A DNA stretch of 64,000 nt from Sinorhizobium sp. RAC02 (GTDB taxonomy: Bacteria; Pseudomonadota; Alphaproteobacteria; Rhizobiales; Rhizobiaceae). The stretch lies in the NCBI RefSeq assembly GCF_001713395.1, contig NZ_CP016450.1:186001-250000 (forward strand). Reading direction: 5' to 3'. A model generated the notes under the pieces. The model saw only the letters and a program-made list of their open reading frames with translations, made no database searches and had not been told where the DNA came from. Position numbers and translations under genes: made by a program. This document shows, in pieces, positions 53,324-61,647 of the stretch (within the stretch, counting starts at the first letter, position 1; every line of letters starts with the position of its first letter).

Positions 53324-54531
53324 TGGCCACCGATACATCGACCCAGAGAGCCCAGCCTTCGGTGGGAGAGTACCTCAAGAAGAACATCCGCGAATACGGC
53401 CTGTTGGTCGCGCTCGTGGTGATCATGATCTTCTTCCAGATCCTCACCAACGGCGTGCTCTTCCGCCCGGTCAACATCACCAACCTGGTGCTGCAGAACT
53501 CGTTCATCGTCATCATGGCGCTCGGCATGTTGCTGATCATCGTGGCGGGACATATCGACCTGTCGGTCGGCTCCATCGTCGCCTTCACCGGCGCCATATC
53601 GGCAATCATGCTGGTGAAATGGGGGCTGCCGGCGATCATCGTCGTGCCGCTCTGCATCCTCGTCGGCGCGATCATGGGGGCGGCGCAAGGCTATTGGGTC
53701 GCATACCAGAAGATCCCGTCCTTCATCGTGACACTCGCCGGCATGCTGGTTTTCCGCGGCATGACCTATGTCGTGCTCGGCGGCCGCCCGGTTGGCCCGT
53801 TCCCGAAGGATTTTCAGATCCTCTCCACGGGTTTCGTGCCGGACTTCCTGTCGATCACCGACCCCGCGACGAGCCTGATCAAGAACTACTTCGCCCTCGT
53901 GATGATCGTCCTGCTGGTCGCCTACGCCGTCTATGCCGGCCTGCGCGAGCGGCGCATGAACGCCGTGCATGAGACCGAAAACGAGCCGTTTGCCTTCTTC
54001 GCCGTACAGATGGCGATCATCGGCGCGGTGGCAATCTTCCTCGGCTTCCAGCTCTCGACCTATCGCGGCCTGCCGAACGTGCTCGTCATCATGGGCGTGC
54101 TGATCGTGCTCTACACCTTCGTGACGACCCGCACGACGATCGGCCGACGCATCTACGCGATGGGCGGAAACGAGAAGGCGGCGAAGCTTTCGGGCATCAA
54201 TACCGAGCGGCTGACCTTCTACACCTTCGTCAACATGGGCGCGCTCGCGGCCCTTGCCGGCATGATCATCGCGGCCCGCCTCAACTCGGCAACGCCGAAG
54301 GCCGGCGTCGGCTTCGAGCTCGACGTCATCGCGGCCTGCTTCATCGGCGGCGCGTCTGCATCCGGCGGCGTCGGCAAGATCACCGGCGCGGTCATCGGCG
54401 CCTTCATCATGGGCGTCATGAACAACGGCATGTCGATCATGGGCATCGGCATCGATTACCAGCAGCTCATCAAGGGCCTGGTGCTGCTCGCCGCCGTGTT
54501 CTTCGACGTCTACAACAAGAACAAGGGCTGA
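53323..54531 (+). CDS. gguB: Sugar ABC transporter permease GguB
   Basis: The 402-residue CUT2 permease has about ten helices and a cytoplasmic N-terminus. Signatures are [47 protein letters not shown] and IAACFIGGASASGGVGKITG. A long loop around residues 190-230 with a charged cluster (LRERRMNAVHETENEPF) is typical for the MmsB/GguB branch. It is translationally coupled to gguA, with GGAGAAAC as its ribosome-binding site inside the gguA end. Confidence 0.94.
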   Translation: MATDTSTQRAQPSVGEYLKKNIREYGLLVALVVIMIFFQILTNGVLFRPVNITNLVLQNSFIVIMALGMLLIIVAGHIDLSVGSIVAFTGAISAIMLVKWGLPAIIVVPLCILVGAIMGAAQGYWVAYQKIPSFIVTLAGMLVFRGMTYVVLGGRPVGPFPKDFQILSTGFVPDFLSITDPATSLIKNYFALVMIVLLVAYAVYAGLRERRMNAVHETENEPFAFFAVQMAIIGAVAIFLGFQLSTYRGLPNVLVIMGVLIVLYTFVTTRTTIGRRIYAMGGNEKAAKLSGINTERLTFYTFVNMGALAALAGMIIAARLNSATPKAGVGFELDVIAACFIGGASASGGVGKITGAVIGAFIMGVMNNGMSIMGIGIDYQQLIKGLVLLAAVFFDVYNKNKG

Positions 54532-54660
54532 TCGGGCAACCGGCCAGCCATCTGAATTGCATGCGTGTTTGACGGGCTGCTTGAGGCGGCCGGTGCGGTG
54601 GTGTCTGTCCACCGCAGGTGCGGAGCTTTGGCGCGAGCCTGCTCCAGGAAGGACTAGGAA

Positions 54661-55656
54661 ATGCTGATTTCGCAGGTAGCAAATGCCGATGGGTCGATCA
54701 CCGTGGTCGTGCGGGAAGAGGGTGGCACGGGCCGCGCGGTCAACGGTGCGGGCAGCGTCTATGCGCTGGCGCTGGAAGCAGCCAACAGCGGCCAGTCGCT
54801 GAAGGCCGTCATCGAGGCCAAGGGCCTTGGCGACGAGGTCAGCCTCGAAGCGGCCTATGCCGCCGGTCGTCTGCTGTCGCCGATCACCCATCCGGATGCG
54901 GCACACGTGCACCTGACCGGTACGGGGCTCACCCATCTTGGCTCCGCCGCGACCCGCGATTCCATGCACAAGAAGACGTCGGAAGCGGCTGAAGAGACGC
55001 TGACCGATTCGATGAAGATGTTCCGCATGGGCCTCGAAAACGGCAAGCCGAAAGAAGGCGAAAAGGGCGTTCAGCCGGAATGGTTCTACAAGGGCAATGG
55101 CAGCCAGGCCGTCGCGCCGGGTGCAGCCTTGACCTCGCCCTCCTTCGCGCTTGATGGCGGTGAAGAGCCGGAAATGGCGGGAATCTACGTCATCGCCGCC
55201 AATGGTTCGCCATTCCGTATCGGCTTTGCGGTCTCGAACGAGTTCTCCGACCATGTGACGGAGCGCATCAACTACCTCTATCTCGCCCATTCGAAGCTGC
55301 GCCAGGCGAGCTTCGGCCCGGAAATCCGCGTGGGTGCGGCACCGGACGATATCCGGGGCTTCTCGCGCATCGTGCGTGGCGGCAAGGTTCTCTGGGAAAA
55401 GCCGTTCGTTTCGGGCGAGGCGAACATGTCCCACACCTTCGCCAACCTGGAATACCATCATTTCAAGTACGGCCTGTTCCGCGCGCCGGGCGATATCCAC
55501 GTTCACATGTTCGGTACGGCGACGCTGTCCTTCGGTGACGGCATCCGCACGGAGGAGGGCGACGTGTTCGAGATCGGCGCCGATGGTTTTGGTCTGCCGC
55601 TGCGCAATCCGCTGGCAATCGCCACGGAAGAAGAGATCGAAATCCGCCAATTGTAA
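54661..55656 (+). CDS. gguC: GguC / AraD1-type protein
   Basis: The 331-residue protein always found with chvE-gguAB in this group is recognisable here. The C-terminal half has a fumarylacetoacetase-like fold, seen in GDIHVHMFGTATLSFGDGI and the GGEEPEMAGIYVI strand with acidic metal ligands. AraD1-type members are linked to dehydration of L-2-keto-3-deoxyarabonate. The genes after it supply the enzymes just before and after that step. A strong AAGGACTAGGA site precedes the ATG. Molecular function is inferred from family and neighbours. Confidence 0.85.
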   Translation: MLISQVANADGSITVVVREEGGTGRAVNGAGSVYALALEAANSGQSLKAVIEAKGLGDEVSLEAAYAAGRLLSPITHPDAAHVHLTGTGLTHLGSAATRDSMHKKTSEAAEETLTDSMKMFRMGLENGKPKEGEKGVQPEWFYKGNGSQAVAPGAALTSPSFALDGGEEPEMAGIYVIAANGSPFRIGFAVSNEFSDHVTERINYLYLAHSKLRQASFGPEIRVGAAPDDIRGFSRIVRGGKVLWEKPFVSGEANMSHTFANLEYHHFKYGLFRAPGDIHVHMFGTATLSFGDGIRTEEGDVFEIGADGFGLPLRNPLAIATEEEIEIRQL

Positions 55657-55713
55657 TCGATGCGACGGCCCGCTTGCCGGGCCGCACCATGCAGACAGGA
55701 GGCTCAAAGGCCC

Positions 55714-57147
55714 ATGACCATGCACCAGAACCTGATTGCCGGCGAATGGGTCGGCTCGGACGCAATTCGCAACATCAACCCGTCGAATACCGACGACGTG
55801 GTGGGCGAATATGCCCGCGCTTCGGTCGAGGACGCCAAGGCGGCCATCGCGGCGGCGAAGGCGGCTTTCCCGGCCTGGTCACGCTCCGGCATCCTCGAAC
55901 GCCATGCGATCCTGCGCAAGACCGCGGAAGAGATCCTCGCCCGCAAGGACGAACTCGGCCGCCTGCTGTCGCGCGAAGAGGGCAAGACGCTGGCCGAAGG
56001 CATCGGCGAGACGGTGCGCGCCGGGCAGATCTTCGATTTCTTCGCAGGCGAGTGCCTGCGCCTTGCCGGCGAAGTGCTGCCCTCGGTGCGGCCCAACATC
56101 GGCGTCGAGATCACCCGCGAACCGGCCGGCGTCGTCGGCATCATCACGCCGTGGAATTTCCCGATCGCCATCCCCGCCTGGAAGATCGCGCCGGCGCTGT
56201 GTTACGGCAATACCGTCGTCTTCAAGCCGGCCGAACTCGTACCCGGCTGTTCCTGGGCGATCGTCGATATCCTCGTGCGCGCCGGCCTGCCGAAGGGGGT
56301 GCTGAACCTCGTTATGGGCAAGGGTTCCGTCGTCGGCCAGACGATGCTCGACAGCCCCGACGTGCAGGGCATCACGTTTACCGGCTCCACCGGCACGGGC
56401 AAACGCGTCGCACTCGCCTCCGTCGAACATAACCGCAAATACCAGCTCGAAATGGGCGGCAAGAACCCCTTCGTCGTGCTCGACGATGCGGACCTCACCG
56501 TCGCCGTCGAGGCTGCCGTCAACTCGGCCTTCTTCTCCACCGGCCAGCGCTGTACGGCCTCCTCGCGCGTCATCGTGACGGAAGGCATCCACGACAGGTT
56601 CGTCGCTGCCGTCGGTGAGCGCCTGAAGAGCGTCGTCGTCGATGATGCGCTGAAGGCCGGCACGCATATCGGTCCGGTCGTCGATGAAAGCCAACTGAGG
56701 CAGGACACGGACTACATCGAGATCGGCAGACAAGAGGGCGCAAAACTCGCCTTCGGTGGTGAGTTGCTGAAGCGCGACACGCCCGGCTTCTATCTGGCGC
56801 CCGCGCTCTTCACCGAGGCGACGAACGACATGCGCATCTCGCGGGAAGAGATTTTCGGCCCGGTCGCCGCGGTCATCCGCGTCAAGGACTACGAGGAGGC
56901 GCTGGCCGTCGCCAACGACACGCCGTTCGGCCTGTCCTCCGGCATTGCCACCACGAGCCTCAAGCACGCGACGCATTTCAAGCGCAATGCCGAGGCCGGC
57001 ATGGTCATGGTCAACCTGCCGACGGCGGGCGTCGATTTCCACGTGCCGTTCGGCGGCCGCAAAGGCTCGTCGCATGGCTCGCGCGAGCAGGGCCGCTACG
57101 CCAACGAATTCTACACAACCGTCAAGACCGCCTACACCCTGGCGTGA
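55714..57147 (+). CDS. Aldehyde dehydrogenase, probable 2,5-dioxopentanoate (KGSA) dehydrogenase
   Basis: The 477-residue NAD(P)-dependent aldehyde dehydrogenase has GIITPWNFPIAIPAWK (the catalytic Asn), EMGGKNPFVVL with the general-base Glu, FSTGQRCTASSRVIV with the nucleophile Cys and EEIFGPVAAV. In this neighbourhood the likely substrate is 2-oxoglutarate semialdehyde, the last intermediate of oxidative pentose breakdown, giving 2-oxoglutarate for the TCA cycle. GGAGGCTCAAAG is the ribosome-binding region. Succinate-semialdehyde dehydrogenase is the closest alternative. Confidence 0.85.
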   Translation: MTMHQNLIAGEWVGSDAIRNINPSNTDDVVGEYARASVEDAKAAIAAAKAAFPAWSRSGILERHAILRKTAEEILARKDELGRLLSREEGKTLAEGIGETVRAGQIFDFFAGECLRLAGEVLPSVRPNIGVEITREPAGVVGIITPWNFPIAIPAWKIAPALCYGNTVVFKPAELVPGCSWAIVDILVRAGLPKGVLNLVMGKGSVVGQTMLDSPDVQGITFTGSTGTGKRVALASVEHNRKYQLEMGGKNPFVVLDDADLTVAVEAAVNSAFFSTGQRCTASSRVIVTEGIHDRFVAAVGERLKSVVVDDALKAGTHIGPVVDESQLRQDTDYIEIGRQEGAKLAFGGELLKRDTPGFYLAPALFTEATNDMRISREEIFGPVAAVIRVKDYEEALAVANDTPFGLSSGIATTSLKHATHFKRNAEAGMVMVNLPTAGVDFHVPFGGRKGSSHGSREQGRYANEFYTTVKTAYTLA

Positions 57148-57195
57148 GACAAAGGCCGTCCGACCTTTCGGGCGGTCCCTTCAAGGACTGGAAAG

Positions 57196-58935
57196 ATGAC
57201 GAAGAAAGCGGAGTGGCCGCGCAGGCTGAGATCACAGGAATGGTACGGCGGCACCAGCCGTGACGTGATCTATCACCGTGGCTGGATGAAGAACCAGGGC
57301 TATCCGCACGACCTGTTCGACGGGCGCCCGGTTATCGGTATCCTCAATACCTGGTCGGATATGACGCCGTGCAACGGCCATCTGCGTGAGCTTGCCGAAA
57401 AGGTGAAAGCCGGTATCTGGGAAGCCGGCGGCTTTCCGATGGAAGTGCCTGTTTTCTCGGCCTCCGAAAACACCTTCCGACCGACCGCGATGATGTATCG
57501 CAACCTCGCCGCCCTCGCGATCGAGGAAACGATCCGCGGCCAGCCGATGGATGGCTGTGTGCTGATGGTCGGCTGCGACAAGACCACGCCGTCGCTGATC
57601 ATGGCGGCGGCCTCCGTCGACCTGCCGTCGATCGTTGTCACCGGCGGCCCGATGCTGAACGGCTATTTCCGCGGCGAGCGCGTTGGCTCCGGCACGCATC
57701 TGTGGAAGTTCTCCGAGATGGTGAAGGCCGGCGAAATGACGCAGGACGAGTTCCTCGAGGCGGAAGCCTCGATGAGCCGCTCGTCGGGCACTTGCAACAC
57801 CATGGGCACGGCCTCCACCATGGCCTCCATGGCGGAAGCGCTCGGCATGGCCCTGTCAGGCAATGCGGCCATTCCGGGAGTCGATTCCCGTCGCAAGGTC
57901 ATGGCGCAACTCACCGGCCGGCGCATCGTGCAGATGGTCAAGGACGACCTGAAGCCCTCCGACATCATGACCAAGCAGGCCTTTGAGAACGCCATCCGCA
58001 CCAATGCGGCGATCGGCGGATCGACCAACGCGGTCATCCACCTGCTCGCCATGGCCGGCCGCGTCGGCATCGATTTGACGCTGGACGATTGGGATCGCTG
58101 TGGCCGCGACGTGCCGACCATCGTCAACCTGATGCCGTCGGGCAAGTACCTGATGGAGGAGTTCTTCTATGCCGGCGGTCTGCCCGTCGTGCTGAAGCGC
58201 CTCGGCGAGGCCGGCCTGCTGCACAAGGACGCGATCACGGTCTCAGGCGAAACGATGTGGGACGAGGTCAAGGATGTCGTCAACTGGAACGAGGACGTCA
58301 TCCTGCCCGCGGAAAAGGCGCTGACGCAATCCGGCGGCATCGTCGTCGTGCGCGGCAACCTCGCGCCGAAGGGTGCGGTGCTGAAGCCATCGGCCGCCTC
58401 GCCGCATCTGCTGACGCATCGCGGCCGCGCCGTGGTGTTCGAGGATATCGACGACTACAAGGCCAAGATTAACGACGACAGTCTCGATATCGACGAGACC
58501 TGCGTCATGGTCATGAAGAACTGTGGGCCGAAGGGGTATCCGGGCATGGCCGAAGTCGGCAATATGGGGCTTCCTCCGAAAGTGCTGAAGAAGGGCATCA
58601 CCGACATGGTGCGTATCTCCGATGCGCGCATGTCGGGCACGGCCTATGGCACAGTCGTGCTGCACACCTCGCCGGAAGCTGCAGTGGGCGGCCCCCTTGC
58701 AGTCGTGCAAAACGGCGACATGATCGAGCTGGACGTACCGAACCGCCGCCTGCATCTCGACATTCCCGAAGAAGAGCTGGCGCGCCGTCTCGCCGCTTGG
58801 AAGCCGAACCACGACCTGCCCGCGTCGGGCTATGCGTGGCTGCACCAGCAGCACGTTCAGGGCGCCGACACCGGCGCCGACCTCGACTTCCTCAAGGGGT
58901 GCCGCGGCAGTGCTGTTGGCAAGGACAGCCACTGA
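57196..58935 (+). CDS. IlvD/Edd-family dehydratase, probable L-arabinonate dehydratase
   Basis: The 579-residue protein has the three Cys segments that hold the Fe-S cluster in this family: DMTPCNGHL, MVGCDKTTPSLIMAAA and SSGTCNTMGTASTM. The C-terminal half carries FEDIDDYKAKIN and DARMSGTAYGTVVLH. IlvD/Edd enzymes dehydrate dihydroxy acids. The sugar-acid branch includes L-arabinonate dehydratase (about 580 residues). Placed after gguC and the aldehyde dehydrogenase, it gives the first committed step of a non-phosphorylative L-arabinose route. Branched-chain IlvD is unlikely here. Confidence 0.87.
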   Translation: MTKKAEWPRRLRSQEWYGGTSRDVIYHRGWMKNQGYPHDLFDGRPVIGILNTWSDMTPCNGHLRELAEKVKAGIWEAGGFPMEVPVFSASENTFRPTAMMYRNLAALAIEETIRGQPMDGCVLMVGCDKTTPSLIMAAASVDLPSIVVTGGPMLNGYFRGERVGSGTHLWKFSEMVKAGEMTQDEFLEAEASMSRSSGTCNTMGTASTMASMAEALGMALSGNAAIPGVDSRRKVMAQLTGRRIVQMVKDDLKPSDIMTKQAFENAIRTNAAIGGSTNAVIHLLAMAGRVGIDLTLDDWDRCGRDVPTIVNLMPSGKYLMEEFFYAGGLPVVLKRLGEAGLLHKDAITVSGETMWDEVKDVVNWNEDVILPAEKALTQSGGIVVVRGNLAPKGAVLKPSAASPHLLTHRGRAVVFEDIDDYKAKINDDSLDIDETCVMVMKNCGPKGYPGMAEVGNMGLPPKVLKKGITDMVRISDARMSGTAYGTVVLHTSPEAAVGGPLAVVQNGDMIELDVPNRRLHLDIPEEELARRLAAWKPNHDLPASGYAWLHQQHVQGADTGADLDFLKGCRGSAVGKDSH

Positions 58936-58946
58936 GGCCTTAACGG

Positions 58947-58973
58947 GAGGAGGGCGGAGAAGCGGCCCTCCTC
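58947..58973 (+). terminator. Terminator-like hairpin at the end of the chvE-ggu operon
   Basis: GAGGAGGGC-ggagaagcg-GCCCTCCTC is a perfect 9-bp stem, 11 bases after the dehydratase stop. It lacks a clear U-tract, so it may work with Rho or only as an RNA-end stabiliser. Confidence 0.5.
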
Positions 58974-59079
58974 ATGCACTGGGATGCACGTTAGCCGTTG
59001 CGCCTACACGCTATGGTGTTGCAGGCGAGCGGGAAATCGTATCAACTGCGCTGACCACCAGCCCTGGAAGGAAGCGCGT

Positions 59080-59760
59080 ATGCCTACCCCTGCGTCTACG
59101 TCGGTCAAGGAAGGCAAATCCACCACCTATACTGCGAGTGTGGCAGATGAAACCACACTCGATTCGGCTGTGACGGTGACGGGTGAGGGATACACCGTCA
59201 CGTTTAATGGCAACAATTTCGCAAGCAAACATTTGCGCCGCATCCGGCGCAACAGCGTCAGCAACTTGCAGGACGCGGTGACGGCTCCTGCAAAATTGCT
59301 GAGCTATGCCAAAGAGGCGCGGGCGGGTGCGGTGGAACGCTTTGTAGGCAAGGCGAGCAGTACGAACTCCGTTATCTATCTCGACCTCGGCCAGTTCTGC
59401 CAGTTCGGTTGCGCGATCATAAAGTTCCTCAAGGCAAATGAGGCCACTCCTTGGACGCCCTATCCAGCGAACGCGCCGGTCTCGCTGCAGAAAGACGTGA
59501 CCGTGACCATCGGCCGTTGCCTTGCCTATTCCCATAGCGGGGTGGGCGCGATGCGCTCCGGCGCTGACGGCAAAGGGGAGGGCGGTGTGGGGATCACGCT
59601 GACCGCCACCGTGCGGCAGGTTGGCGCCTCAGCGAAAATCGTCGAGGTCTGCCATTACGCGGGTGGATCGATCGTCGGCAAGGTGAATGTCGATCAACTC
59701 GACCCCAAGGCGCAGGCAGAGAAAATACAGGGCATTGCCGGCAAGATCGTCAGTGGCTGA
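59080..59760 (+). CDS. Hypothetical protein
   Basis: The protein has 226 residues from the ATG at 59080 (AAGGAAG upstream). No family is recognised. The N-terminal third is Thr/Ser-rich and beta-like (KSTTYTASVADETTLDSAVT). A basic patch follows (KHLRRIRRNSVSNLQ), then a centre with Cys residues (LDLGQFCQFGCAIIKFL). The tail is a beta-rich stretch ending PKAQAEKIQGIAGKI. No signal peptide is seen. It is convergent with the transglutaminase gene and stands alone. Confidence 0.55.
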   Translation: MPTPASTSVKEGKSTTYTASVADETTLDSAVTVTGEGYTVTFNGNNFASKHLRRIRRNSVSNLQDAVTAPAKLLSYAKEARAGAVERFVGKASSTNSVIYLDLGQFCQFGCAIIKFLKANEATPWTPYPANAPVSLQKDVTVTIGRCLAYSHSGVGAMRSGADGKGEGGVGITLTATVRQVGASAKIVEVCHYAGGSIVGKVNVDQLDPKAQAEKIQGIAGKIVSG

Positions 59761-59859
59761 CGCTGCCATGTGAGTATGAACAGACAGATGGCCGGGTATT
59801 GGTCCCGACCAGTTTTGCGCGCGCCCCACAGATGGTGACTGCTACCCGGCAGACTGTGC

Positions 59860-60681
59860 TCAGCTCTGGCTTTGCGACTGGCTCTGTCCGGCCGATGCCA
59901 CCGTGATGGACACGCTCATCGTTTCTGCCGCCTTGCCCACCACCATGCCGGAAATCGGGGCGGCGTCCTGGTAGTCGAGGCCGGTCGACAGCCGGACATA
60001 GCGGGCGTCCGGGCAGATATTGTTCGCCGCATCGAAGCCCACCCAGCCAAGACCCTGCAAATGCACCTCCGCCCAAGCGTGGCTTGCGGTCTGTTCGGGT
60101 GCTTCCATCAGCAGGTAGCCCGAGACGTAGCGGGCAGGAATGCCGAGGTGGCGTGCCGCGGACAGGAGTATATGCGCGTGATCCTGGCAAACGCCCTGCT
60201 TCATCTCCAGTGCCTGCTCAGCCGTCGTTTCTGATCCGGTTTCGCCCGGCCTGTAGGCAACGGTCGCATGGATCGTCCCCATCAGCGCGTGCATGCGCGC
60301 CAGCTCGTTTTCGCCGGCCGATGCCTTGGCAAGCTCACGGATCAGCTTGCTCGGCTTGGTCAGCGGCGTTTCGCGTAGATAAAGCCAGAGCGGCACGAAA
60401 CCCTGGTGTGGGCCGAAGACGCCGGCCCGGTCCTCCGTATCGACCTCGCCCTCGGCGACGATGCGGATCGTCACCTGTTCGGCATTGGTGCTGACCAGAT
60501 CGACATGGTTGCCGAAATGGTCGGTGTAGCCGGCCTCAAGGCGGGCGCCGTGCACGGTGGTCTTCCACGCGCGCACGGTTTGCCCCGGCTGGGTCTTCGG
60601 CGTGAGACGCAGCCGTTGCAGCGAATACTGCACCGGATCGTCATAGTGATATTCCGTCGTGTGGCTGATCTTCAGTCGCAT
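59860..60681 (-). CDS. Transglutaminase-like cysteine protease
   Basis: The protein has 273 residues from the ATG at 60681. The N-terminal beta-sandwich begins MRLKISHTTEYHYDDPVQYS, as usual in this group. The papain-like core has the triad in order: Cys in MKQGVCQDHAHILLSAAR, His in QTASHAWAEVHL and Asp in GWVGFDAANN. The chain ends in an odd Ser-Gln repeat (SQSQSQS). It is third in a conserved operon with an alpha-E protein and a circularly permuted ATP-grasp enzyme. That set is thought to make and trim a peptide tag or small peptide, but the product is not known. Confidence 0.9.
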   Translation of the reverse strand: MRLKISHTTEYHYDDPVQYSLQRLRLTPKTQPGQTVRAWKTTVHGARLEAGYTDHFGNHVDLVSTNAEQVTIRIVAEGEVDTEDRAGVFGPHQGFVPLWLYLRETPLTKPSKLIRELAKASAGENELARMHALMGTIHATVAYRPGETGSETTAEQALEMKQGVCQDHAHILLSAARHLGIPARYVSGYLLMEAPEQTASHAWAEVHLQGLGWVGFDAANNICPDARYVRLSTGLDYQDAAPISGMVVGKAAETMSVSITVASAGQSQSQSQS

Positions 60682-60700
60682 GTTCGCCCCCGTGTCAGCC

Positions 60701-61642
60701 CTAGCGATTGAAGCGGTAGCCTTCGGAGATTTCTTCCCCGAGGCGGTTGTTGTGCACGATGAATTCCTCGATGAACTCATGGAGGCCCTGTTCCATGATG
60801 TCATCGATGGTTCGGCTTCGGAGCAGCATCAGCGTGGCCGAAGCAGTCTCGTGCGCTGCATGGTTGTCGCCGTATAGCTTGGCGAGATAACCGAGATTGC
60901 TGACGATCTTGTCGTAGCTGTAGGCCAGCGAGCGCGGCATGCGATCATTGAGGATCAGGAAATCCGCGATGTTGGCCGGCGAATAGTCGCCATCATAGAC
61001 CCAACTGTAGGAGCGGTGCGCCGAAACCGATCGCAGGATCGATTCCCATTGCTTGTTGTCGAGCGACGAACCGACCTTGGCGATTGCCGGCAGCAGCACG
61101 TAATACTTCACGTCGAGAATGCGCGCCGTGTTGTCGGCTCGCTCGATCGAGTTGCCGATGCGCGAGAAGTTGTAGACGTCGTCGCGCAGCATCGTGCCGT
61201 GGAAGGCGCCGCGGATGAGGCCGGTGCGGCGCTTGATCGTGTCGATCACCTCGGGCATTTCCGCCGGGCGGACGCGCTTGGACAGCATCTCCTTGAACTC
61301 GATCCAGCACTCGTTCATCGCTTCCCAGGTTTCCCGGGTCAAGGCGGTGCGCACCATGCGCGCGTTGTTGCGCGCGGAGTCGATGCAGGACAGCACGCTT
61401 GATGGGTTCGCTCGATCGCGCAGCAGGAAGTCGATGGCGTCCGCGCTCGTCAGCCTTTCGTGCACGGTGTCGAAGTCGTCGCGCACGCCGGCACTTTGCA
61501 GCACGCCGTCCCAGTCGTCGTCGGTGGAGCCGCTGCGCGTCAGCGCCATGCGCAGGCCTGCGTCGATCAGGCGGGCAATATTCTCGCCCCGCTCGATATA
61601 GCGAAACATCCAGTATAGGCCGTTTGCAGTTCTTCCGAGCAT
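60701..61642 (-). CDS. Alpha-E domain protein
   Basis: This 313-residue, almost all-helical protein starts MLGRTANGLYWMFRYIERGENIARL, the signature of the alpha-E family; the IERADNTARILDVKYY repeat later marks the second bundle. GGAGGACT lies before the ATG, which is five bases after the ATP-grasp stop, so the two are coupled. Alpha-E proteins always travel with the ATP-grasp and transglutaminase-like genes. Their own role is not established and may be as scaffold or substrate carrier. Confidence 0.92.
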   Translation of the reverse strand: MLGRTANGLYWMFRYIERGENIARLIDAGLRMALTRSGSTDDDWDGVLQSAGVRDDFDTVHERLTSADAIDFLLRDRANPSSVLSCIDSARNNARMVRTALTRETWEAMNECWIEFKEMLSKRVRPAEMPEVIDTIKRRTGLIRGAFHGTMLRDDVYNFSRIGNSIERADNTARILDVKYYVLLPAIAKVGSSLDNKQWESILRSVSAHRSYSWVYDGDYSPANIADFLILNDRMPRSLAYSYDKIVSNLGYLAKLYGDNHAAHETASATLMLLRSRTIDDIMEQGLHEFIEEFIVHNNRLGEEISEGYRFNR

Positions 61643-61647
61643 CGGTA

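Noticed and set aside
53320..55725. 801-residue open frame opposite gguB and gguC
   Set aside because: Antisense shadow of conserved genes with an implausibly His/Asp/Arg-rich product.
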